Part shown: in pieces, positions 24,458 through 32,961 of the stretch
Numbering within the stretch: position 1 is the first letter of the stretch
How the letters are laid out: the number at the start of each line of letters is the position of its first letter
Notes under the pieces: model-generated
What the model saw: only the letters and a program-made list of their open reading frames with translations
What the model was told of the DNA's origin: nothing
Database searches by the model: none
Translations under genes and position numbers: made by a program
Assembly (NCBI RefSeq): GCF_000263855.1
Contig: NZ_AJWX01000005.1
Coordinates: forward strand, 186,001 to 250,000
Reading direction: 5' to 3'
Length of the DNA stretch: 64,000 nucleotides
Source of the DNA: Pseudomonas sp. M47T1
GTDB lineage: Bacteria > Pseudomonadota > Gammaproteobacteria > Pseudomonadales > Pseudomonadaceae

Positions 24458-25780
24458 TCAAGCCTCGCCTTCCACGTCTTCCAGACTGAACGTTTCGGTA
24501 TGGTCGTCGTAGGAGAAGATTTCCGCGTAACGCCCCCAGGTGATCACGCTTTCCAGGGTCTGCTCCACCGCCGAATCGGTCAGCGAGTCTTCCAGTTCCT
24601 GTTCGAAACGCACCCGCGGCGCGTGGTGGCCGCGACGTTCCTGGAGGATGCCGCGGATGCGCGCGGCCAGGGGCACGTTGCGCACCAGGTGTTCGGCGAA
24701 CAGCGCCTTGCGTTCCTGGGTGCCCTCCTCGGCAAACAGCTTGCCGGGGTCGGTGAGGCTGATGTCGGCGCCCTTGAGTTCGACGAAACCCAGGTGTTCG
24801 AGCATTTCCGCCACCGGGAACAGGTCGTCCACCTCCAGCAGCAAGCGCTCGGCCACCATCGGCATGCCTGCGCGGCCATGGTACGGCTCGGCCGCCAGGG
24901 CCTCCATCAAGCCCGCCATAAGGTTGGTAGACACCTCGGGCAACTGGCTGCCGACCTTGAGCTCGGCGCGGCCCTTGCTGGCGTCGGCGCTGCGGCGGTC
25001 GGTCATCAGCGCGTAGATGTCATCGATCAGGTTGCGGAACTTGGGCTCCAGGCGATTGCGCGGGTGGGCGAACGGCACGTTGATCTGCGCCACCACCCGG
25101 CCCGGGTTGGACGACAACACCAGGATGCGGTCACACATCAGCACCGCTTCCTCGATGTTGTGGGTGACGATCAGGATCGACTTGATGGGCAGTTGCTTAT
25201 CGCTCCACAGGTCCAGCAAGTCGGTGCGCAGGGTTTCCGCGGTCAGCACGTCGAGGGCCGAGAACGGCTCGTCCATCAGCAGCAGCGTGGGGTTGACCAC
25301 CAGAGCCCGGGCAAAGCCCACGCGCTGGCGCATGCCCCCGGACAGTTCGCGCGGGTAAGCGTTCTCGAAACCGTCCAGGCCAATCAGGTCGATGGCCGCC
25401 AGTGCCCGCTGGCGGGCTTCCTTGCGCGGCACCTTAAGGGCGTGCAGGCCGGCTTCCACGTTTTCCAGCACGGTCAGCCAGGGAAACAGCGCGAAGGTCT
25501 GGAATACCATGGCCACGCCTTCGGCCGGGCCGGTCAACGGTTCGCCGCGGTACAGCACGTCACCGGAGCTGGGTTCGATCAGCCCGGCGATAATGCGCAG
25601 CAGCGTCGACTTGCCTGAGCCCGAGCGGCCCAGCAGGCCGACAATCTCGCCTTCGCGCAGCACCAGGTCGACGTCACTGAGTACCTGCAGTGCTTCCTTG
25701 CCCTTGCCGAAACCACGGCTGACATTGCTCAGGGAAAAAATCTGCGCGGTATTGCCCGGGTGTTGGTTCAAGGTATTCAT
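24458..25780 (-). CDS. ABC transporter ATP-binding protein with AAA-associated C-terminal domain
   Basis: A 440-residue protein from ATG 25780 (GGGGAA ahead); a TTG at 25798 is a weaker option. The first ~260 residues form a NitT/TauT-type ATPase: Walker A GRSGSGKST at 51-59, Q-loop MVFQTFALFPWL, signature LSGGMRQ at 146-152, Walker B LLLMDEP at 166-171 and THNIEEA. The extra ~155 residues (from GSQLPEVSTNLMAGLMEAL to the end) correspond to the AAA-associated domain seen in a subset of these ATPases, of unknown regulatory role. The gene follows the permease by 14 bp. Substrate unknown; the related importers take nitrate, sulfonates, bicarbonate or cyanate. Confidence 0.9.
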   Translation of the reverse strand: MNTLNQHPGNTAQIFSLSNVSRGFGKGKEALQVLSDVDLVLREGEIVGLLGRSGSGKSTLLRIIAGLIEPSSGDVLYRGEPLTGPAEGVAMVFQTFALFPWLTVLENVEAGLHALKVPRKEARQRALAAIDLIGLDGFENAYPRELSGGMRQRVGFARALVVNPTLLLMDEPFSALDVLTAETLRTDLLDLWSDKQLPIKSILIVTHNIEEAVLMCDRILVLSSNPGRVVAQINVPFAHPRNRLEPKFRNLIDDIYALMTDRRSADASKGRAELKVGSQLPEVSTNLMAGLMEALAAEPYHGRAGMPMVAERLLLEVDDLFPVAEMLEHLGFVELKGADISLTDPGKLFAEEGTQERKALFAEHLVRNVPLAARIRGILQERRGHHAPRVRFEQELEDSLTDSAVEQTLESVITWGRYAEIFSYDDHTETFSLEDVEGEA

Positions 25781-25794
25781 CCACGGTTCCCCAT

Positions 25795-27534
25795 TCAATT
25801 CATGCGCAACTTGTTTTCAGCCATGGCGTACATCGGGCGCCATACCACTCGGTTGAACACCACCACGAACAGCGACATCACCACCACCCCGAGGGTGATC
25901 TTGGGGAAGTCGCCATCGGCGGTGGTCTGTGCGATATAGGCGCCCAGCCCATGGGCCACGACCTTGTCCTGGCCCCAGGCCACGAATTCGGACACGATGC
26001 TGGCGTTCCAGGCGCCACCCGACGCAGTGATCGCGCCAGTCACGTAATACGGGAAGATGCCCGGCAGCATTACCGTGCGCCACCACTGCCAGCCACGAAT
26101 GTGGAAGTTCGCCGCTGCCTCGCGAAAGTCGTTGGGGAAGGCGCTGGCACCGGCAATCACGTTGAACAGAATGTACCACTGGGTGCCCAGCACAATCAGC
26201 GGGCTGAGCCATACGTCCGGGTTCAACCGGTAGCGCAGGATGACAATGACGAACACCGGAAACAGCAGGTTGGCCGGGAACGCGGCGAGGAACTGCGCCA
26301 GGGGCTGGATCGTCTCCGCCCACTTGGGCCGCAGGCCGATCATTACCCCCAGCGGCACCCAGATCAGCGACGCCACGGCGATCAGCAGCAGCACCCGCAG
26401 CAGGGTAATGAAGCCCAGGCCCAGCACGTGCACGCATTCGCCCAGGCTCACTTCGCTGCCCACGTACTGCACGATGTGCCACAGCGCGTACAGGGTCAGC
26501 GCACCGATGGCCAGGTTCCACACCCAGTCCACCAGCCTGGAGGCGGCAGGGTGGCTGGTGGCCCGGCGGTGCCGGCGCGGCAGGCTGAAGCGGCGGTTGC
26601 CCAGGCGGCCGATGGAGCGCGTGATGGGCCGTAGCATGCGCTGAACCAGGCGCGTACGCTGGATCAGGTTGAGCACCCAGGATTCCGGCGCGCCGGCCTG
26701 GGAGGCGGTGTTTTCCATGCGGAACTTGTCGGCCCAGGCCACCAGCGGGCGAAACAGGAACTGGTCGTACAGCACGATCACCACCACCATGGCCAGAATC
26801 ACGTAGCCCACGGCTTTCAGGTCCTGTTGCAAGATGGCCGTGGCCAGGTAGGCACCCACACCCGGCAGGGTGATGGTCTTGTCGCCCACAGTGATGGCTT
26901 CCGAGGCCACCACGAAGAACCAGCCACCGGACATGCTCATCATCATGTTCCACACCAGCCCCGGAATGGCGAATGGCACGTCCAGTTTCCAGAAGCGCTG
27001 CCAGGCGGACAGCTGCAGGTTGCTGGCCACCTCTTCCAGGTCACGGGGCAGCATACGCAGCGACTGGTAGAAGCTGAACGTCATGTTCCAGGCCTGACTG
27101 GTGAAGATGGCAAAGATAGCCGCGCATTCAGCGCCCAGCACCCGCCCGGGGAACAGCAGCAGGAAGAAGGTAACGGTAAACGAGATATAGCCCAGCACCG
27201 GCACCGATTGCAGGATATCCAGCACCGGCACCAGCAGCTTTTCCGCGCGACGGCTTTTCGCCGCCAGGGTGCCGTACACCAGGGTAAACACCAGCGAGGC
27301 GGCCATGGCCGCGAGCATGCGCAAGGTAGTGCGCACGGCATATTCGGGCAGGTCGGCGGGGTCCAGGGAAATGGCCTGGCTTTGCAGGGTGGAGATCGGC
27401 GCCCAGGTCTGGTGCGCGCCAATGGAGAAGAACAGCAGGAAGCCCACCACCAGCGGCAGCGCCATCAGGTCCCAGCGGTTGGGCAGCATCCGCAGCGTCG
27501 AAGCCGGAATATAGTGACGCAGTACTTTGTTCAT
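25795..27534 (-). CDS. ABC transporter permease with two fused BPD domains
   Basis: A 579-residue membrane protein from ATG 27534. Two binding-protein-dependent permease domains are fused: one at about 60-285 and the second at about 370-570, each with its coupling-helix loop (EEVASNLQLSAWQRFWKLDVPFAIP and REAAANFHIRGWQWWRTVMLPGIFP). A basic linker (RRFSLPRRHRRATSHP) joins them. Natural fusion of both permease halves means that one polypeptide can make the whole channel. It pairs with the ATPase encoded downstream. No periplasmic binding protein is encoded in the operon or nearby, which is unusual for this family. Confidence 0.9.
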   Translation of the reverse strand: MNKVLRHYIPASTLRMLPNRWDLMALPLVVGFLLFFSIGAHQTWAPISTLQSQAISLDPADLPEYAVRTTLRMLAAMAASLVFTLVYGTLAAKSRRAEKLLVPVLDILQSVPVLGYISFTVTFFLLLFPGRVLGAECAAIFAIFTSQAWNMTFSFYQSLRMLPRDLEEVASNLQLSAWQRFWKLDVPFAIPGLVWNMMMSMSGGWFFVVASEAITVGDKTITLPGVGAYLATAILQQDLKAVGYVILAMVVVIVLYDQFLFRPLVAWADKFRMENTASQAGAPESWVLNLIQRTRLVQRMLRPITRSIGRLGNRRFSLPRRHRRATSHPAASRLVDWVWNLAIGALTLYALWHIVQYVGSEVSLGECVHVLGLGFITLLRVLLLIAVASLIWVPLGVMIGLRPKWAETIQPLAQFLAAFPANLLFPVFVIVILRYRLNPDVWLSPLIVLGTQWYILFNVIAGASAFPNDFREAAANFHIRGWQWWRTVMLPGIFPYYVTGAITASGGAWNASIVSEFVAWGQDKVVAHGLGAYIAQTTADGDFPKITLGVVVMSLFVVVFNRVVWRPMYAMAENKLRMN

Positions 27535-27761
27535 GGGGCGAATTCCGGCAGTGTGGCAAACGGGGTTCACGGTGACAGCCTACAACCTGCGCGCACGTCG
27601 GACGACCACGCGGACAGTTCAAGCACAGCACAGGATGACGGGTTGGCAAATATCGGTGCTGAGCCTGGCAGGCGTTTCGACGCGGAGTATAGGGATGCGA
27701 TTGTTACAATGGCGTAAAATAAGCTTCACGTTTGCCGTTCGTTCAGGTTAACCCGCAACCG

Positions 27762-29069
27762 TCAGCGGCGCTTGCGTTCATCGTCCTGCTGCGCCCGGTA
27801 CTGCTTGACCTCGCCCACGCGCAGATCCTCCGGCAAACCGCGCGAGCGCTGCTTGCTGTGGCCCACGCGCTGGGCATTGTAGATGCCGGTGTGCCCGGAC
27901 ACCAGGTAGCTGGCAATGCAGGCAATGGCCGCCAGCGGGCCGATGTCGGCACCAAACAGTTCCATGGCCATGATGATGGTTGCCAGCGGCGTGTTGGCGG
28001 CGCCGGCGAACACGGCGACGAAACCGATGCCCGCCAGCATGGCGAACGGCAGGTGCAACAGCGGCGCCAAGGCATTGCCCAAGGTGGCGCCAATGTAGAA
28101 CAGCGGCGTGACTTCGCCACCCTTGAAGCCCGCCCCCAGCGACGCCACCGTGAACACCAGCTTGCCGAACCAGTCCCACGGCGCCATTGGCGCATGAAAC
28201 GCCGCGACAATACTGGGGATGCCCAGGCCAATGTAGTCATAGGCGCCCAGCGCCCAGACGGCCAGGGCAATGACGATACCGCCCACGAACGGCCGCAATG
28301 GCGGGTAAGTGATCACCCGTTTGACCAACGCACCCAGACAGTGGGTGGCGCTGGCAAACAGCAGGCCGACCAGGCCGAAGACCACCCCGGCGATCAACAC
28401 CGCCAGCATGCTCCACGGCCCCACCGGCACAATCTCGCCAATGGCGTAGTGGGTGTGCTGCACGCCCCAGGCCAGCCCCACCTGGTCGGCGACAATGGCC
28501 GCCACCATGCACGGGAACAGCGCGTCGTAACGCATGCGCCCGATGGCCAGCACCTCCAGGCCGAACACCGCGCCCGCCAGCGGCGTGCCGAACACTGAGG
28601 CAAAACCGGCGCTGATGCCGGCCATTAACATGATGCGCCGGTCTTCGCGGCGCAGGCGCAGCAGGTGCGTGAGCTGGTCGGCCAGCGCCCCGCCCATCTG
28701 CACAGCCGTGCCCTCGCGGCCCACCGACGCGCCGAACAGGTGCGACACCAGCGTGCCGCCCAGCACCAGCGGCACCATGCGCAACGGAATGACTTTCTTG
28801 GGGTCGTGGATCTCGTCGATCAGCAGGTTGTTGCCCGCCTCCACAGTCTTGCCCAGGCGGTAGTAGACCCAGCCCACCATAAAGCCTGCTACCGGCAGCA
28901 AGGCGATCAGCCAGCGATGGCTTTCACGCACCCCGGTGACGTAGTCCAGGGCGAACAGGAAAAACGCCGAGGCGCTGCCGGCCAGCAAGGCCACCAGGCA
29001 CGCCAGCAGCAGCCACTTGCCGATATAGGGCAGCAGGTCAAATTGTTCGAAACGTTTGAACCGGGACAT
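27762..29069 (-). CDS. eriC: Fluoride/proton antiporter of the CLC-F type
   Basis: From ATG 29069 the product is 435 residues (GTG 29081 is possible; neither has a clear ribosome site). It has the many helices of a CLC protein. The gating motif is GREGT at 117-121 with Glu119, and the anion filter lacks the chloride-type GSGIP, having AGNNLLIDEIH near 78-88 instead; a Thr after GREG and an altered filter are features of CLC-F exporters. GFKGGEVTPLFYIGA and FAGAANTPLATIIMAMELFG form the later conserved parts. It expels fluoride from the cell. The leader contains a fluoride riboswitch, which makes the fluoride role much safer than a general chloride channel call. Confidence 0.9.
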   Translation of the reverse strand: MSRFKRFEQFDLLPYIGKWLLLACLVALLAGSASAFFLFALDYVTGVRESHRWLIALLPVAGFMVGWVYYRLGKTVEAGNNLLIDEIHDPKKVIPLRMVPLVLGGTLVSHLFGASVGREGTAVQMGGALADQLTHLLRLRREDRRIMLMAGISAGFASVFGTPLAGAVFGLEVLAIGRMRYDALFPCMVAAIVADQVGLAWGVQHTHYAIGEIVPVGPWSMLAVLIAGVVFGLVGLLFASATHCLGALVKRVITYPPLRPFVGGIVIALAVWALGAYDYIGLGIPSIVAAFHAPMAPWDWFGKLVFTVASLGAGFKGGEVTPLFYIGATLGNALAPLLHLPFAMLAGIGFVAVFAGAANTPLATIIMAMELFGADIGPLAAIACIASYLVSGHTGIYNAQRVGHSKQRSRGLPEDLRVGEVKQYRAQQDDERKRR

Positions 29070-29128
29070 AGGGTCAGCCACGAATAGAAGGAAGAGTGCC
29101 TGACCAGGAGGGATTCATCGCGCGTGCA

Positions 29129-29159
29129 CCTACAGCCCTGGAGATCAGGTGTCTGTAGG
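29129..29159 (-). promoter_or_regulatory. Possible expression-platform hairpin after the fluoride aptamer
   Basis: On the minus strand CCTACAG (29159-29153), the last bases of the aptamer, can pair with CTGTAGG (29135-29129), giving a 7-bp stem. This pairing would compete with the aptamer's 3' end. There is no U run after it, so control by ribosome access or Rho seems more likely than intrinsic termination. Inferred from pairing only. Confidence 0.4.
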
Positions 29160-29211
29160 CATCATCAGCTGCGGCCAGCGCGGCGGTTCGGGGAGGAATG
29201 CCATCTCCGGG
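29151..29211 (-). ncRNA. Fluoride riboswitch (crcB motif)
   Basis: The minus strand reads CCCGGAGATGGCATTCCTCC, then CCGAACCGCCGCGCTGGCCG, then CAGCTGATGATGCCTACAG. GGAG...CTCC forms the first stem, GGCAT can pair with the ATGCC of GATGATGCC to make the pseudoknot, and CGCTGGC flanks close the second stem. The blocks GGAGATGGCATTCCTCC and CAGCTGATGATGCCTACAGA are the same as I know from the P. syringae eriC aptamer used in the original fluoride-riboswitch work. It begins about 6 bp after a matching promoter and lies 82 bp before the CLC-F start codon. Fluoride binding should turn on exporter production. Confidence 0.93.
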
Positions 29212-29216
29212 CACGA

Positions 29217-29246
29217 ATCATAGCGAGATGAGCACGGGTATTACAA
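29217..29246 (-). promoter_or_regulatory. Sigma-70-type promoter of the fluoride riboswitch transcript
   Basis: On the minus strand TTGTAA (29246-29241) and TATGAT (29222-29217) are 18 bp apart. The predicted start, about 29210, coincides with the first base of the aptamer, which supports both calls. Confidence 0.65.
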
Positions 29247-29313
29247 CCCGCCATTAAGCCCCCGCCTCCGCTGTTTTTTGGGGCACGTACCCTGTAGCGG
29301 CAGGTCTGACACC

Positions 29314-29340
29314 CTCCCCCCGCAGCTCGTGTGGGGGGAG
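29314..29340. repeat. GC-rich inverted repeat
   Basis: CTCCCCCC (29314-29321) and GGGGGGAG (29333-29340) form an 8-bp GC stem with an 11-base loop. It lies between the fluoride leader and the lrp stop. It could terminate transcription from the lrp side, but there is no T tract, so it may simply be a structured intergenic element. Confidence 0.4.
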
Positions 29341-29421
29341 CAGTATAAAATTCGGAGCTGCCGCCAGTCAGCTAACGACTCAATAGGCAACAGGGGCACA
29401 AGGGTGCGATCAGCGAACGCT

Positions 29422-29883
29422 TTACGGCGCGTAGCGCAACGGCAACCGGGTGGAGTATTTGATCTGTTCCATGGAAAAGCTTGAACTGATGTCCGACAGC
29501 CCCGGGATGCGGATCAACTGCTTGTACACCGCGTCATACCCGGCCACGTCCGGCACGGCCACGCGCAACAGGTAGTCCGTGTCGCCGGCCATGCGGTACA
29601 CCTCCACCACCTCTTCGATATCGGCCACTGCGCGATGAAAGGCGTCGATCCACTCGGCGTTGTGTTGGGTGGTGCGGATGGACACGAACACCACCACGCC
29701 AACGTTCAACTGCTTGCCATCGAGCAAGGCCACGCGGGCGCGGATGATGCCCGATTCTTCCATTTTCTGGATGCGCCGCCAGCACGCGGTGCTGCCCAAG
29801 CCTATCTGATCGGCAATGTCGCTGACCGAACGGGTGCAGTCCACCTGAAGGATGTCGAGGATGGCGCGGTCGAGTTTGTCCAT
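29422..29883 (-). CDS. Lrp/AsnC-family transcriptional regulator
   Basis: A 153-residue regulator from ATG 29883. The N-terminal HTH reads MDKLDRAILDILQVDCTRSVSDIADQIGLGSTACWRRIQKMEESGII, and the C-terminal half is the RAM (AsnC) domain with DTDYLLRVAVPDVAGYDAVYKQL and the IKYSTRLPL end. These proteins form octamers and sense amino acids. A small divergent frame at 30055 could be a target; no amino-acid enzyme or exporter is adjacent. Confidence 0.9.
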   Translation of the reverse strand: MDKLDRAILDILQVDCTRSVSDIADQIGLGSTACWRRIQKMEESGIIRARVALLDGKQLNVGVVVFVSIRTTQHNAEWIDAFHRAVADIEEVVEVYRMAGDTDYLLRVAVPDVAGYDAVYKQLIRIPGLSDISSSFSMEQIKYSTRLPLRYAP

Positions 29884-30054
29884 GAGAAAGACCTGGCAAG
29901 GGAATGCGGCGAATTTTATTCGCATTCAGGCCTCTACGGCAGGATATTTTTCCACGGCGACCGGTGACGCCCCGCGTTCAGGTGCCCTTCAGGTTCAAGG
30001 GGTATAACAGAACCAGGCCCCTCCTCCCCGCAGCACCACGCCGGAGTCAACGCC

Positions 30055-30309
30055 ATGCCATACGCCGTCAACCTGAATGTCCGCTTCCCCCGCTTCAGCA
30101 CCAACATGTTCCGCCAACACGGGGTGGTGCGCGGCGCGCCTGCGCTCATCAATAACCCGCGCTTTGCCGCCGTGCTGATGCCGCAGACCAGCCGCCATTT
30201 CAGCAACGAAGTGGTGGGGCTGAACGACCCGTTCCGGTTTCTCAACGCAATCCTGCAAGACCACCTGGTTCACCCCCCCACAGCCAAGGCTTCGCGATCC
30301 AATACGTAA
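30055..30309 (+). CDS. Small hypothetical protein, divergent from lrp
   Basis: An 84-residue frame with GGAG 8 bases before the ATG and a TATAAC -10-like sequence at 30002-30007. The sequence begins MPYAVNLNVRFPRFSTNMFRQHG and has no signal or membrane segment and no family I recognise. It lies 172 bp from the lrp start and could be its target. A 144-codon frame on the opposite strand covers the same region but has poorer codon character. Confidence 0.35.
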   Translation: MPYAVNLNVRFPRFSTNMFRQHGVVRGAPALINNPRFAAVLMPQTSRHFSNEVVGLNDPFRFLNAILQDHLVHPPTAKASRSNT

Positions 30310-30461
30310 TATGTATCCGCCCCGGCGGCGAAGCAAAATCACTGCCTGCAAGCGCCGTGGATTGCCTATCCTGAGAGCATCGCCACTGAACCTTGCCGCC
30401 CGCGCCCGGTCGACAGGATCAGCCAGCACATCGCTGCCCTTTTTTTTGCTGGAGACGCTCC

Positions 30462-31184
30462 GTGATCTCGACCTTGCACCTGGCCCGGCTGAAAGCCTGG
30501 GGCGCCCATGGCTTCACGGCCACGGGCGTGGTTACCGCCTTGCTCGCCACCCTGGCGCTGTTCGAGAACCAGCCCAAGGCCTGCCTGATGTGGCTGGGCG
30601 TGGCGCTGATTGTCGATGGCGTGGACGGCTCGCTTGCGCGGCGGGTGAACGTGCAGACCGTATTGCCGCACTTCGATGGCTCGGTGCTGGACCTGGTGAT
30701 CGATTACCTCACCTACGTGTTCATCCCGGCCCTGTTCATCTACCGCTATATCCCGCTGCCTGACTACACCGCCCTGGTGGCCACTTCGATCATGCTGGTG
30801 TCGTCGCTGTTCTGCTTCTGCAACGTCAACATGAAAAGCCAGGACAACTACTTCCAGGGCTTTCCCGCCGCCTGGAACGTGGTTGCCCTGTGCCTGTACA
30901 CCCTGTCGCCCTCACCCTGGCTGACGTTGCTGACCATCGTGCTGCTGGCCCTGCTGACGGTGACGCGGATGAAATTTCTGCACCCTTTCCGGGTACGGCG
31001 CTTCATGCCGATCAACATCGCCGTCACGGCCATCTGGCTGCTGTGCAGCCTGTCACTGGTGCATGACCACCCTGCCATCAACCCACCGGTGATGACCTTG
31101 TGGCTGTTGATGTCGGCGTACTTTCTGGGTGTGTGCGCGTGGCGCACGGCGGCAGATTGGTTCGCCCGCACCGGTACCCCGTGA
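30462..31184 (+). CDS. pcs: Phosphatidylcholine synthase
   Basis: A 240-residue membrane protein starting at GTG 30462, with GGAG 7 bases ahead (30451-30454). The CDP-alcohol phosphotransferase motif is present: DGSLAR at 55-60, then DGSVLDLVID at 72-81, in the Pcs-type spacing. Around eight hydrophobic helices follow. Pcs condenses CDP-diacylglycerol with choline directly to phosphatidylcholine in the inner membrane, a trait of host-associated bacteria including several pseudomonads. Transcribed alone; an inverted repeat lies 64 bp after its stop. Confidence 0.92.
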   Translation: MISTLHLARLKAWGAHGFTATGVVTALLATLALFENQPKACLMWLGVALIVDGVDGSLARRVNVQTVLPHFDGSVLDLVIDYLTYVFIPALFIYRYIPLPDYTALVATSIMLVSSLFCFCNVNMKSQDNYFQGFPAAWNVVALCLYTLSPSPWLTLLTIVLLALLTVTRMKFLHPFRVRRFMPINIAVTAIWLLCSLSLVHDHPAINPPVMTLWLLMSAYFLGVCAWRTAADWFARTGTP

Positions 31185-31247
31185 TAGGCGCCCACACCGC
31201 GGCGCAGGGCGCAGCCTTTGGCAGTTGCGTCGGTGTTGGTTGGGGCA

Positions 31248-31279
31248 TTGTGGGAGCGCCACCCGGCTAGCTCCCACAA
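31248..31279. repeat. REP-like inverted repeat
   Basis: TTGTGGGAG (31248-31256) and CTCCCACAA (31271-31279) are perfect inverted 9-bp arms with a 14-base loop. TGTGGGAGC cores are typical of Pseudomonas REP elements. It may also end the pcs transcript, although there is no T run. Just upstream, CGCAGCCTTTGGCAGTTGC (31209-31227) recurs exactly near 43475. Confidence 0.55.
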
Positions 31280-31437
31280 GGTCAAAGGCTTGGCGAAATC
31301 CGTAGCACTTCCCACGGCCAAGCGTGCAGACAGCAGCCATCGGCCGCCAGGATGCCTGGCATCGGTAAACACGATGAGCGTTTTACCCGCCGGCCTTTCT
31401 AGAATGCGCCCTCACTCCATGCCAAGAGGGCACAGCC

Positions 31438-31833
31438 TTGACGTCCATTCATGCTGAACTTGAAACTCACCTGCTGGCCCTGGAAGCCGAGCGCAGCCGC
31501 GCGCTGGTGCAGGAAGACCACGCGCAGGTCGCCCGGCTGTTCGCCGATGACCTGGTGTACGTGCACACCACCGGGCTGGTGCACGACAAGGCGCAATACC
31601 TGGCGTATGCGCAGAACGTGGTGCGTTACCTGAGCGTTGAGCGCGGTGCGTTGCAGGTGCGTTTCGCCGGCGATGACTTGGCGATCATGACCGGCCCCCA
31701 CGCCAATACCCTGCAAAAGCGCGGCGCTGAGCACAGCGTGGCGTCGGGCGGCTTTACCACCCAGATCTGGCGCCGTAGCGCTGATGCCTGGCAGATCTGT
31801 TCGTTCCACGCCACCCGCGTGGCCGAGGCCTGA
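31438..31833 (+). CDS. NTF2-like (SnoaL/DUF4440) family protein
   Basis: A 131-residue protein starting at TTG 31438, with AGAGGG ahead; no ATG or GTG is available. The pattern of N-terminal helix followed by RLFADDLVYVHTTGLVHDKAQYLAYAQ and the closing FTTQIWRRSADAWQICSFHATR is that of DUF4440 NTF2-like proteins. These have a cone-shaped pocket and serve as isomerases, lyases or ligand binders; the substrate is not predictable. It ends 3 bp before the stop of the convergent xdhC-like gene. Confidence 0.8.
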   Translation: MTSIHAELETHLLALEAERSRALVQEDHAQVARLFADDLVYVHTTGLVHDKAQYLAYAQNVVRYLSVERGALQVRFAGDDLAIMTGPHANTLQKRGAEHSVASGGFTTQIWRRSADAWQICSFHATRVAEA

Positions 31834-31836
31834 CCT

Positions 31837-32961
31837 TCAGTCGTGCAGCACCGAGGGTTCGACGTCGTGGATGGCCTGCTCGCGCCGGTTCAACGGCCCG
31901 CCCTGGCGGCCGTTGAACACCGCGACAATCTCCGCCAGGATGGCCATGGCCACGCTCTCGGGGCTGTCGCCGCCCAGGTCCAGGCCCATGGGGTAATGCA
32001 GGCGCGGGAGCGCCGCCAGCCGTGAAGGGTTCATGTCCGCCAGCAACCGCTGCGTGCGGTCGCGCGGCCCCAATTGGCCGATGTAGGTGGCCTGGCTGGC
32101 CAACGCGGCCTGCAGCCAGTGGAAATCCTGGGTCAGGCTGTGAGTCATGATGGCCACGGCGGCACCGTCGAGTTTCAAGGCAGGAGGCAAGGGCTCGCCC
32201 GCCGGCGCGCAGATTACCGCCTCGGCCAGGGGAAAGCGCTCGGCGCGGGCGAAATGCGCGCGGCCGTCCACCACCGTGACCCTCCAGCCCAGCTCGCAGG
32301 CCATGCGCACCAGTGGCTGCACATCATGCCCGGCGCCGAACACCACCAGGCGCTGCGGCGGCGGCAGGTATTCCAGAAACACCTCCACCTCCCCCCACTC
32401 GCCCCGGTAGCGGCGCAAGGCGGACTTGCCCTGGCGCAGCACCACGCCCAGGCTGTGTTGCACCTGCTCGCTCAAGGCCGGCGAAACCAGCGCCTCGCCG
32501 CCCACCACCCTGCGCGCGCCGACCGGCACCGGGCCGTCGCTGGCAATGACCGTGGCCAGCGCGCTGGCCTGGCCGCTGTCGCGCACCTGCCGCAGCGTGC
32601 TCAGCAGCAACGACTGCGCACCGCCCTCCAGCCGCTCCATCAACACGAACACCGTGCCGTTGCAGCCCAGGCCGAAGTTGAACGCCGCCTCATCCTGAGG
32701 CTCGTCTTCGTCCTCGGCGGTGCTGTAGGCCACCACCTTGGGCCCTTGCTCGCTCAACCACCAGGCCTTCCTGGCCACCTCGCTTTCCAGGCAACCGCCA
32801 CTCACCGTGCCGCTGGGGTTGCCCACCCGCGGAATCACCATGCGCGCACCGGGGCGGCGGTAGGCCGAGCCCTGCACCTTGACCACCGTGGCCAGCACCG
32901 CGTCGGTGGCGCTGGCCAGGCTGGCGTCGATGGCGTCCAGCAGTTGATCAATGCAGGGCAC
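31837..32961 (-). CDS. XdhC-family molybdenum hydroxylase maturation factor
   Basis: A 374-residue protein. GTG 32961 is preferred because GGAG lies 8 bases ahead; GTG 32967 is also possible; the longer frame reads through the cytochrome gene. The N-terminal XdhC_CoxI segment is seen as VVKVQGSAYRRPGARMVI and SGGCLESEVARKA, and the C-terminal Rossmann part as RLVVFGAGHDVQPLVRMACELGW. XdhC proteins bind and sulfurate the molybdenum cofactor and insert it into hydroxylases. It is the last gene of the Mo-hydroxylase operon, overlapping the cytochrome gene by 14 bp. Confidence 0.9.
   Translation of the reverse strand: MPCIDQLLDAIDASLASATDAVLATVVKVQGSAYRRPGARMVIPRVGNPSGTVSGGCLESEVARKAWWLSEQGPKVVAYSTAEDEDEPQDEAAFNFGLGCNGTVFVLMERLEGGAQSLLLSTLRQVRDSGQASALATVIASDGPVPVGARRVVGGEALVSPALSEQVQHSLGVVLRQGKSALRRYRGEWGEVEVFLEYLPPPQRLVVFGAGHDVQPLVRMACELGWRVTVVDGRAHFARAERFPLAEAVICAPAGEPLPPALKLDGAAVAIMTHSLTQDFHWLQAALASQATYIGQLGPRDRTQRLLADMNPSRLAALPRLHYPMGLDLGGDSPESVAMAILAEIVAVFNGRQGGPLNRREQAIHDVEPSVLHD

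Noticed and set aside
27700..27710. ATTGTTACAAT palindrome upstream of the ABC permease gene
   Set aside because: Short and with no second element or clear promoter spacing; could be chance in a 227-bp gap.
29314..29340. GC hairpin as a Rho-independent terminator
   Set aside because: Strong stem but no following T run on either strand, so I list it only as an inverted repeat.
29995..30429. 144-codon minus-strand frame opposite the small gene at 30055
   Set aside because: No ribosome site and no recognisable features; it also runs into the pcs upstream region. The + frame has a better start context, although it is itself uncertain.
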